A stretch of DNA of 64,000 bases, from contig JAQGBZ010000229.1 of the NCBI GenBank assembly GCA_034687125.1, positions 1 to 64,000 on the forward strand. The letters run 5' to 3'. Positions 36,601 to 48,600 of the stretch are shown here, piece by piece; the first letter of the stretch is position 1; each line of letters starts with the position of its first letter. Position numbers and translations under genes: made by a program. The stretch is from Neelides folsomi. Taxonomy: Eukaryota; Arthropoda; Collembola; Neelipleona; Neelidae. The notes beneath the pieces were generated by a model. The model was not told the origin of the DNA, did not search any database, and was given only the letters and a program-made list of their open reading frames with translations.

Positions 36601-39600
36601 CACATTCTTTTCCTTTTGATCACTCAGGAAACTCCGGATCCTTTTCCCTATATGTAGGGAAAGAATGAGAGAAGAAACTTACTGTGGGCAAACTCACTAT
36701 TTTTAAACCATTCATATCCCAATTGGATTAACTTCCTTGGTCCACCCAATTGAGGTGATTTCGAATTGACCAAGATTGAGCAACTTAATGAGCTTTTCAT
36801 TTTATGAATCGCGTATTAACTTCCATTGGAAGTTTGTACTTAGTGTATACAGTTTGTACTTAGAGTACATACAAAGTTTGTATTTAGGGTATTATTGTAG
36901 ATCTACACTTAAGCATACGGAGTTACAAGTTTACAATACTCTTGAGTTTGGGAATTGAACATGATTCAGCTTGGTTTACAATCCCGTTGTGGAGAAAAGC
37001 TGTTGGAGGAAATGTGGGCGAAGGTATCAGAAAGCAATTAAGACTTTAGACTCCGATTTTCCTTCTGTTTGGCTTCCTATCTCGTGTGAGGGAGCGAGGG
37101 AGATCCTTTGGGAGATTAGACACACCTACTCTCCGAGAGAGTTGGAGGAGAGAGGAAGGTGCGGTCTCCATTCACCCCTCTGAGGGAGTCACTCCTTTCC
37201 TGGTCGTGGGTGAGGAACGAGGCGGCGGGCGAGCCATTCCGCTCTTTCGGCTCGGGAGATGAGCTTCTCCCGACTCCGTCCCCGTCCTCGGAGACTCTCT
37301 GTGGCCAAGTGATCGAGATGACCAAGAGGGAGAGAAAACAGTTTTTAAAAAGTAGAAAGTGGAAGTGGACCCAAAAACCCCCGTCCTAATCAATTCATGA
37401 CGGCTCAACCGGCCCTCCCGCTCTGAATATTTTACACTCAACTTGCCGGGAAATGAGGCCATGGAATATTAAAGGGAGGACAAAGCACTCATTGTTCTTC
37501 GACCCTTCGTCCTCGCCCCTTCACTTTCTTCTTTCAACCTGTGGATTATTAATTATTGATTAATCCCATTTGGTGGCCGGTCACCCCTGATGCAATGGGG
37601 TAAATGGACCGAGTTTGAATCAAAAACTTTGAGATTATAAAAATTGGACTTCTCCAATTCCCTCGTCGACTCAGAGAGAAAAAAGAGAAAAGTCCTCGAG
37701 TTTCAATCTCCGCTTTCATCCACTTGCCTTTCTCAATCTTCTTAAGTTTCAAAACTCTGTTTGTTCTTCAAGTTGTACGGAGTTCTTTTTATGTTTAATA
37801 ATGTGTATTAATTTTCCTTTTCTTTCATTTCCTCTTATTTACTGAACACTACTTAAAGTTAATACATATTTGCCTACGGATTCAAAATACGTTGACTCAA
37901 TTGGTCCAAAAGATATGATTGAATTTCTTAAACTCTTGAGATTAATCTTAAACTTTCCCATTTGAGTATTCGGTTAAAAGCACTCTAATTCCCTCTAATG
38001 TTTTCACATAAATGTTTGATAAGAACTTTTTCTTCGCGATAGGCAATCAGTGAAATTATTTTTAATATCCCAAGTGTGAAGATAGGGGAAAAATTCTTTT
38101 TTGATAATCAATGAGTGATAAAAGAGAGGAGGGAGGACTCGTTAAAAGGTTCGTGTTAGGGAAGTGAAGTGGAACCTTACCGAGGTTCTGATAGAGGCTG
38201 CCCCCGCCCTTTTGTGCCAAGACCAAGATTGCCAACACAAGATCAAAATGCGGCCATTCAACAACAACAACAAATGCGTGGCCCTGGTCCGATCCAACGG
38301 CCACAACCGCCGCTCCAAAGGTTCCCACCACAGGTGACCAGAGCCCAGGCCCAGCAGCTGCTCCGAGCTGGACCGCCAAGAAGCGGAAGTTTAACTTCCA
38401 GCCCGCGGCTTCGTCTAACCGGCCCGGTCCAATTGTCCACAGCCGTCCAAGTTCATCACAATCCCCAAATTCGGGCCGAGCCACGGAACAACCCCGGGTA
38501 TTCCCAAGCACGCCCTCGGTTGGAGCATTACAATTCCATTCACGAGCTCTACTCCTTCGTGTCCAACGTCCTGAGCTCGTGGGAAGGGGACCAGCCGCGC
38601 CGGGTTCAAACGCCGGTTCCTCATCAGCGGCCTGAATCTGGCATTGGAACTGAACCGGTAGCCGGACCTTCTTCTGCAGGTCCTCAGCAGCTAAACACAC
38701 CAAGGACGAATGTCATGGTCGCACCAAGAGGGCGAGGGCAAGCCTCAACATTTTACCCCCAAAGTAGACCCGGTTCTTGTACTCCCAACTACCAAGCAGA
38801 AATTGCAGTTCTTCGGCCCAACACTCCACGTGGTTATTATTCAGCTTCCCCTGGTGGGGCTGTACAGGAAGAACCCATTGCACGCCCTGTGTCCAATTTG
38901 AGCAATAAGTCGAGCGAACAATATTACACTTATCCATATCCGAGGAAAGTAGCCGAACAGGCTTTGAGAACTGCTAGTGATTGGTACGCCTTGGTCTCGT
39001 GGGCCCGGCGGGTCGTGAAGTCTCGTGAGGAAGAAAGGGAAAATGGGTGCACTTCCGACTGCATTCATTCTACCCATGCTCTCAAAGGGCTGGAAAAACA
39101 CGAGCATCAACACATTTGGCCCCACGTTCAGGCCCATGAATGCAATGTTCTCTTCCTGGCAAAGGTATCTGGATGAAGATCATAACAATAAGAAAGACAT
39201 AACACTTTTCTACCCTTGTCGATCTCCTCTTTTATGAAAGAGAATCAGAGTCAATGTTCGCTTTTGTTGACGATCACTTTTTCCCCTTTCTCTTAGACGA
39301 ACAGTTTGAAGGAGAAATCCAAACGAATATTTCCGCTCTTTGATAAAATTGAAGAAAATGGAAGATTGGGGATATATCTTTATAATACATGTTATGTAGA
39401 GTATACTTTACCATACTATTAAATATAGGTATTTGTAATACTGATATTGATATGCTCGTATTTACTTTGTGAGAGTATCAATATAAATGCATATATGGTA
39501 GAAGTAGAACCTTATGGATATTGTTTCAAAAAGACTGTTTGGCCTCTTCAGATCTTTCTTCTGAAGTAATTTAATCCATGCTGGGAACTGAAATTGTTCT

Positions 39601-42600
39601 CTATAATTCAACCAGCTTCAAGATCTTATCACCTTAAGGGACTCTTGTGATATCCTCTGTAGATAGATGAGAATATTCCCTAATTCTTCCTCTAGGCGGG
39701 AGTGACTTTACATTAGATGGGCCCATTAGAAAGGGAAAGATAATGAGAAGGAGTTAAATGGAGAGATTTACCATTTCCTGTAAGCGAATGAAATTATTTA
39801 AAAAGTAAAGAGTCAATAAATGTTGTAAAAGCCTTTTCACTCTTAGCGCCATGAGCCATGGCCGTGGGGCGACATAAATTTCCTCCATTTCCCCGCTCAA
39901 CAAAGAGATTAACTAATCATGGGAGTTTTATAAGAAAAGAACTCGGGCCTTTAATTTATGTGGAAACACAACGATGCTTTTATCCAAAGTGTCGTATGGG
40001 AGAAAGTTTTAATTATTCTCTGACAAGGTTTCAACCTAGCCCATTTTAACTCAATTTACGATTATATGGCAGGAAAAGGATCAGGGCGGGAAATTTTGGG
40101 CGTATCAGTGAAAGTGAGTTCCGGGAGTTGGTGGGCTAATCAAGCGGATCTAGCAGAATAAACCCAAATGTGTGACGAAAGTTGATAGGAGACTCCGAAG
40201 AGAATCTCAATGATGACACTGGGAGATTACTACAAAAGTTTAGAAATTAGAAATGTCCTTGTCTAATTAGTTTGGGAAGAGATATAGCCCTATGTTATAT
40301 AACATAGGGAGGATAATGACTTTCACTTAGGATATATGGTACACTCTTTGTTTTCATATGGAGTTGTATAGGAGTTGTATTTGATCCATATAAGTTTGTT
40401 TCGTGTGTGTTTGATACATACAGAAGTTGCAATCAAGCTGTTTTCTCAACTTATAAATCTACGTGGTTTAGCCTTACAAATTAGAAACAAGATGTTAAAG
40501 AATTTCTGTGTGAACTCTAATTTTAATGGAGTTTAAATTAAGTGGCTTAGCGCTAATGAAAAATGTCTCAATTATGGTTCTAAAATGCTAATGCATTTCC
40601 ATCCATGTTACATAAAATGTATGATCGATATTTGGTAAAAGTATTTTTACTTAGCTCATACGTAATACTCTTATCACTCTCTTATGTTATTCTTATATTA
40701 TGTATTCTTGATAAAAGAGCGTCACACTTCTATTCATGGGAAATATTATTACATTATTAAATTATTAGTCCATTGTTCGTTTTCTCATTCTGCGTATTAA
40801 TTTTTGCATTCTGGGAGGAACTCGGTTGAATGAAGTATATAAAAGGTAGAGCTTTCTCCATGATCGTTATTTCTCATTGAAATTCGTATGTCTCGGGAAG
40901 GTTCCTTCCCAGACGTCGTCTAAAAAGAGAGGAACGGCGGTTAAATTGATAATGGGTCTTGGAGGGTTTGAGGGCAAATGGGATTGTAATGCAAATTCGG
41001 GTTTGCCATTGCCGTGCCCCAAACTTTTGGACCGCATTTTGGAGAGACTTTCGAGGGGGGAGTTTCCTCCTCAATGGATCGGTCACTCATTAGGAGTCTC
41101 TTGAGAGATCAATAACTGGAACTTGGAGGGCTTGGAAGCGGAAATTGGTTGTAAACTCCATTTGATGATGAAGCATAGCCGGAGAGTCACGTCAACTCCT
41201 AAGCCTTCTTAACTAATCAACCTTTTACTATTTAATTAACTTCCAGATAAGTGATGACGAGCGAATGTCTCTCACAACGGCCGTAAGCGACGACGAACCC
41301 GGCGATGGAGCAAATTCGCCCAAGGGATCCAGAAAACCCGCGGCGTCCTTCAACTGCACTGGAGCTGTGCGAAAGGCTGGGTAAGCTTTGCATAAAGATT
41401 ATCATTATTATTATTACTGTACATAACTATCTTGAGGGAGATAAATCACCATGTAATTCCCAACAGCACCAATGCATGTTCGGGTCATTAGGCTTCAACC
41501 CCGACCTTAATTACTCATTAGAGACTTTCTGAGCTTGACAAATGAGACAATTAGAAAAACCAAGAGGGGAAAATTACATCTTGTCATTTCCAAAAGAGAA
41601 AAAATTAAATATCCAGAACTCTTCTTCCTCATTATTAGATTTCCTCTAGATTTCTGAGAGTAATGCATTAATGGAGGAAATAAGAAAATTAATATTGATT
41701 ACATTCTTTAAATATAAGGAAATTCATTTCCTTCATTAATAGATTTTTTCCTATATTTATAAATGAATATTTTGGTTATCGTTAATTTGATTATTTTTAT
41801 CTCGGTTTTTGTATAAGTATGGCACATGTATAGAATACAGAGTGTATATTTCATACGATAAAGTCATAAAGTTGAAGCATTTTTTCCTCGATCGAGTCTT
41901 ATGGATCGAATGAACGGAAGGTGAGATTTTGAAAAGAATGTCTTCACTTGGGGGGGCCGAGTTCATAAAGCCTCGTGTAGGACTGCCGGGGACCAAAGTT
42001 TTGACTAGACCTGGGAATAATGTGAGAATAATGCCTTTTCGGATTTAGCTCAGTCAAACATGAAACGAGAGGTTTGTTGGCGAAGGTGAACTTCCAAACA
42101 TTATGTATTTGCCATGGTGGAAACTCGAGAGAGAGAAAGTTTGCGAAAGTTTAGTTTTGCGGGGGGGGGGGAATCCATTTTTAGGCCGTTGGTTGGAAAT
42201 GATCCGACCTGAGCTCTCCATTTCCCTCACTTTCTGAATTTTAAATTTCAATCCTCTCCACCCCGTGTACGGAAGTTAATATTTACGGAGGATAAATGGA
42301 AATTCCTCTCAATGGATCCAGGGAGGAGATTGAGGGGATAAGAGTGTGGAGATTAAATCCAGCAGAATCGCATCCCTACACCTTTCCTCCCATTCTCCCC
42401 ACATCCTCGAGTAATAAATAGGAGGCAATTTGTTCAGAATGGCTGTAAGGACTCTCAAACTCAAAATGCCTCCCTTCTCTATCACTCACCTTCTTGGGTT
42501 GTTTCCCAAGGGGAAATCTCGCACTCCACCTTAGAAATTCTCCCCCTACTTTCCTTCTTACTTTTAAAATCCGCTCATTAAACTCTCCTAATCGAACTTC

Positions 42601-45600
42601 CAAAAAGTAATCTTATGGCAACTCTCTCGCTCTCATTGAGCTTTAGGCCTTCGGTTTTCTCTTGGTTTTCTCTATCTTTGGATTTCTCTATCTTTCCTTT
42701 AGTTTGTGGGTTTCTCCATCTTTTGGTTTCAAAATCTCCCCATGGGTTTCCACTCATTGGATTGAAGGGATCTGTAGGGAAATGCGAGGGATCCACTGGA
42801 GCACAATGAAGGCCCTGTGGAATCCAAAGAATCCAAAGGTAGACTTACCCAGACTTATTGAACTTCTCTGCCTGGGGCTCAAGGAAAGACATGAGTTGGT
42901 TTTACGTTGGGTCTCCAAAGATCCGAAGATCGAGAGTGCCATTAGAGAATCCATATGATAACTCTTCTCAGACAACATCTCCTTATTCAGATCCGCTCTT
43001 GGGAGAAGGAGAACGGGAGTTTTCTTAAGATTTTCTCAACGGTGAGAGAAGGGGAGTCTTCCGAATCAAATTCCATATCCTTGAAAACCCCGACAAGGCA
43101 GTTTATTCTCCTCGCTCTCTTCGCCGCAACCCTTCCTGTAAAGAGACCGCGCGGCATGGATTTACCTTTAACTAACCTTATTAGCCATCCTTCAGCTCAA
43201 TGGCCCAGAGGCTCTCTTTCCCATTCAATTCAATTTTCTCTCACGAACACTTTACAGTACAAATAAACCATATCCCTTTCTCCCTGTCTTACCCAACCTC
43301 TCTCGACATGGTCTTGAGAGGTAAATCGATTAAACTACTAAAAATCCACAGAAAGATTATTTTTAAAAACATCAAATACTTTTATCACAAACTAAAATTT
43401 ATTAGTTGAATCGGATTCTATTAATTTAAGAAAAACTTCTTGTTTAGATTCCATTAAAATAGTAACGTGTGTAAAAGTTCCAATTTTGGAAAACGAAATC
43501 TTTGTTGACAAAAAGATAAGGGGGGATTCATCCTAATGCATTTCCATGTACTTTAAACTACGACATAAAAAATGTCTTTGTACTTCCTTTGGTATCATTT
43601 CCTCTTCGGTCCCATTCAATTCCCCGAGTCGGAATTCCACTCAAGATTCGCGATGTGCACAAGGAGTTGTGTATTTCTGATTTCGGGACTAGAGAATTTT
43701 TCTCGAAATTTTATAGTGAATTCTGGAACTTTTGTTTTGGACTTAGAACTCCCTATACTTTTATATATTATCTGTATTTGTTATATTTCTTTTTTCCTAG
43801 TATCATACATACATAATATGTATCTGTATAACTTTAGTATATACTTATTGTATATGCAGTATGTATGTATGCTATATTAGGACCATTATGATGGGAGAGA
43901 ATAAGACCAATTCACCTCGGGTCCCTTGAGGAACATTTCCCCTTCTCTTTTACATACACTCAGCTTCTCCTCATCTCCTTTTTCCTCCGGGTCTTCCCGA
44001 CTGCATTAAACACTCAAAGGCTCTTCCACTGGAGGGGGTCTTTTAAAGAAGATGAGATCAACATCTTGAAGATCCTCCTGTGCATGTCTCATCCACACTC
44101 CCGCTAATGCTCTTTGAAAATTATTCAGTTCCATGAGATAAAACCTGCGAGCACAATGGTCATTTGCCTAATCCCCCTATGAATAGAAACAAGATGATTA
44201 ATTCCTCCATTGCTCTTGGTAATGTCTTGGAAATTCCAGGCCCGCAAATTAGATATACAGCTTATGATTAAAATTTATTTTTATGGGCCAAATTCTAATT
44301 TCCTTTAATGTCAGTATAACCATTATGTGAAGACCGTGAAGGCCATTTATCCACTCGTTAATTGTATTTTGGGATTTCCTCGCGAAATATTAATTTTAAG
44401 AGCAACAATCTGGTAAGGAATTTTATTATATTTTGTATTACTTCCAAAGATGCACCTTAAATGGTTAATTTCACCTTTCGGCAGTTCTTCTCATAAATCA
44501 TTAAAAGGGGAGATTTTTATGGATTTTCCCCCTTGATAAAATAAACCTCGGTGAGTAACAAAGGGGTTGAATAAGAAAAGAAAGAAATGGCCGAATGAAA
44601 AAAGACGGTCGTCTTTGAGTTCCATGTAATTGAAAAACTTTCACGTCAACTCCATTCAACAGTTTAGGGTGGAATGTTTTTCATTCTTTGCCACCTTTGT
44701 TTATTTGAAGAAAGTTTTAGTGTCAGTAAAGGGGGACCCGAGTCTGGATTCTCGTTAAACGGAGCCCAATAAATGAGAAGGATCTCGGGTAGTAAGTTAA
44801 ATTTATAGCGAGTCTCTCATATCAAAGTAATGTTGGAAGGATCAGCTTTACAGCTTTTAGAATTCCTTTTTTATTCTTTTTTCACTTCAATCTCACGATT
44901 CTCCCTGTTTATGATTTTTCATTTGGTCAAGAGAAAGAACATAAAAAGATCTAATCACAAATTTTCAAATATCATACATTTTGAGATTTCTTCCAGATTT
45001 CTTCTCATTTTGATTGGAGTTAAAAGAGAGTCTTTCAAAAATTTCAAATCCTTTCCTGTTTTCCATTCCAAACGAACTTAAAATGCGGTGAAATATCCCA
45101 AAGACGACTATAAGGGTTCTGTGTAGAAACTGTAGAAGTTTTAAAGAGAGAAATGAAGGGAATAAGGAGAGGGAATTGGATTTCTTCAAAGAACTTATTT
45201 CTAAACCAAATATTTAAATGCAAAAGGCTCAGTTAGGCTCGGAGTTGGAACCAGAATTTCAAACTTTCACCACCCATTGACCAAAAAGACTTTCAGAGGG
45301 ACTTTCCCGACGTTGACGGATCTCAATCTCGTTTGGAGGGAATAATGGAAGAAAAGGGCATTGTGGGAAAGTTGTTATCAAATTCCATTATTTGCATCAG
45401 TCCAGCGGAAGTCGTTGGCCATAAAGGATATTTGCGGACAAATGTGTATTTATGTTCAATCTACTAAATACTGATAATATTACATTATAACGTCTTGACA
45501 AATAGAATAATAAAGGGCTTAGAATATTGGTTCGATAAATATTATACTTATGATTTAGTTCATAAGTATCATAAGTTTATTAACCTATGTCTAGTACATG

Positions 45601-48600
45601 TACTACTGTATATTAGTATAAGTACATAACGTATGGCATGTGTATGTATGTTATAACTGGTATGTGGATTAGATATATTTTATTATTATAGTTAGTTAAT
45701 AGAAATAGCTAAATATTTATTCAGTCGTCTCCACTTTGGTCGACTATGAAACTCATTGGGAATCTCCTTGGGGGACCCGCTGGGTGAGAACTGAAGTAGG
45801 GAGTTTTTTCCCGAATGACGAAAAAGTCCAGTTCTCTGTCGTACACACAGGTGGAGACGAGCGGATTCTGCACTATCAATCCATAGTTAAGTTAGTTAAT
45901 ATATAGAGTAGATGGAGGGAGGAATGAAGCCTATGTAAGCTGAGTGGACGGGTGGAGACAATCCTTGTGGAAACACAGCAGGCAGAAGAGGAAGGCGGGA
46001 AAGCCCACAGCCTTGGCACGACCAGATTGTAAACATACACCCCCAGGGAGGACTCTCTCTACCGAACAGAGAACCTAAAAGTGTGAGATTCGGCTACCGG
46101 ACTCAACTTGGAGCTATCACCGCCACGACGGACGTTGCCACCTTCTACTCATTAAGCATACCAACCCATAGCCTGCTCCTAAAAGGGACAGATCGACGTA
46201 ATCCGGCAACTAAAGGATGGAGTAACAGAGTTACTAGTCATACCTAAGCAACACCATCATTCTGAACCTATAGAATAAGAATAGAATTAATTAGAGAAAC
46301 TCTGTAAGGCCGAAAGCCGAAATATCGGAGTATAAACACCCATAAAAAAATTTATTCTCAATTTGAGAATCTGCCAAATCGTCTTTTCAGCTTGAACTCA
46401 ACCGAATCTCTCCATTTTGGAAAGTCGGTGAAAAGAGAAACTGTTTAGCTGAGAATTAAAGGCGGATTAGCGGATCCTCCCATGTTTTATTTTGTCATTA
46501 CTGGACGAGGTGAGGGAGATAAAGGATGGGAAAACCTCGAGTTTAATTCTCCTCTTAGATTGCTTTTCTCCCTGAGTGAAGATGAAAAAAGGAGGGCAGG
46601 GAGTAGAAAGGACTGACAGTTTACTTCCAAAGATTGATTCCCTTCTTCCATGATAAATGAATAGCCATTTGCATTCTGGGCCAAGAAAGGAGATATCTCA
46701 ATTGGTAAAAGCTTCACCGAAGGAACCAATATCTATCCATTTCTTCCTATCTGTATATTTCTATATCTATTTATCAATTTTACTTTTTTCTACTTTTCCC
46801 TGCCCTTCAACGTCAATGAAATCCCATTCATAGAAATGGGAATTTGAGAGTGAGGTTACATAGATTTTCCCTTGCTTTAGGATGGAAACTGAAGGATAAG
46901 GATAGGAACTGAATAACTTTAAAGGTTTTACTTTTAAAGGAACTAAAGCTCCAATTGGCCTCTTCATCCAGATGCGTTAAAGTAGGAATAATATTACAAG
47001 TGATTTCCGTCTTGACGATCTTACGACTTTTGTGAAACTCGCCTTAACCATGTGATTGTCGTTTGTCATGTAAAGTAGATGTAGGGTTCCCATTATGAAT
47101 AATGTATGGGGACAAATGTCTCTCTCTCTCCAATTTCGCTCCTAGTGAATCAAGTTACAAGTGTCAATTCCATTAGGAAATCCAATGCTCCTGAATTAAA
47201 CGGCGAGTGGTACCGGATTTCCTTGGGGGTCAATTAACCTTTTTGGGGGTTCAAAGTCTTTATATAGTCTTTATTTATTTCAGTTTCTCCCAGAGGTCAA
47301 AACTTACGAATTTATATATTTTATATACTCCATATTGTATTTAAATATAACATACTGTGCATATTACGTCTCATGTCAGGGTTTTTGAAACTTAAGAACT
47401 TTTGTCAATCTTTTATATATAAGAACTGGATTTAACCCTTTTATTTAATATTCATGTCAGGGTTTGCGGTAAGGGCAGATTTTCTCCCTTCACTTATTCA
47501 TCTACATAAAACTTGTCTTGCTCAAGAAGGGCTGTGCCCCAACAGAGGGGAAACCTTAGATTTTACTTAAATTGGACCATTTCTTGGCAAACTCCAAGGA
47601 TCAACTTTCAATTACTTTAATTAATTTCCAACATTTCCTAAAAGATTTGAGAGCCCAAAGAACTCTTTCAAGAGACTTCCAATCCTTCCCATTTTCACGT
47701 AGTTTCTCCCACTTTACCAACTTTGCGAACATTTGTATAAGGGAAAGTAATTATTTTCTCCCGTATTCTCTCACAGTTCCCATTTACTTTTCCCCATTCA
47801 CTCCTTACTCCTTCTCATGGACCCATATGTGTGTATTCTGTGTATTAACCCATGTGTGTCATGGAAGCATTTCCACGGGATCTCAATCGATAAGATGAGA
47901 AAATGGGGAAAGGGTTTGTGGAACCGGGGGGAAATGGGGAAAATGTGACTGGTTGAAATGTCTGGGATTTTTCTTCCCACAAGACGTGGGACGTGTGAGT
48001 GATTATGAGGAATTGTGATAAAGAAAAATTTCATATTTGGTGACAGGTTCCTGAGTGTGAAGAAATGGCTCTTGAGGAAGCGCCATCAAGTCGAGTTGGC
48101 GAGACGAAGGGGCTGGAAGGGCTATTGGGTTTGTTTAAAAGGCACCACGCTCCTGTTCTATGCCTGCGACGCTCGGGAAACAAGGTATGTTGTATTCAGT
48201 TTCTTCTCCTTTCTCTGCGTCCTTCCGCCGGAAATTCCTCATATATTTCCCTTACTACCTCCCTAAATTCTCTACAAGTTTCCAAATTGGATCCATCTCC
48301 ATAAAAGGAGAACCGGGAGAGTATTTATTAGCTTTCCCTTCCTCGAAAAGGAATTTCTCCTATCAAGGGCTATTTAGATAACTGCTTATGTATTTCATAC
48401 CAATAAAACTTCCTAACCCAATAAATATCCACTTCCTCCCTCAACTATACATAGAACATAAGTAATTGAATAACAGTGGGATAATATTTGTTTAATTCAG
48501 CCGTGAGGATTAGTCCATAAAATCCTATTGCCTATAATATTCTATCAGGCAATGGTTATGTAATATATGTATATACCATAGATGCTGTATTCTATGTATT

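Larger units (their letters stand above)
32166..41246 (+). other. sif: sif intron 11, the longest in the gene
   Basis: This 9,081-bp intron holds a 16-bp tandem array (32,634-32,750), a GC-richer block at 32,880-33,300, another at 37,080-37,440, and a long Gln/Pro-rich open frame (38,160-39,164). A 22-bp perfect palindrome lies at 40,288-40,309. Pyrimidine-purine patches lie at 35,570-35,720, 36,830-36,910 and 39,370-39,500. The GC-rich block before the long open frame could be an internal promoter, but no core motif supports that. Confidence 0.7.

Noticed and set aside
38062-38703. 213-codon minus-strand frame
   Set aside because: It lies opposite the longer Gln/Pro-rich plus frame, and its hydrophobic/Gly runs are what the complement of Pro/Gln codons produces. 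Probably a shadow.
42161-42171. 11-base G run
   Set aside because: A single homopolymer cannot form an intramolecular quadruplex with loops. It may only mark a sequencing-sensitive site.
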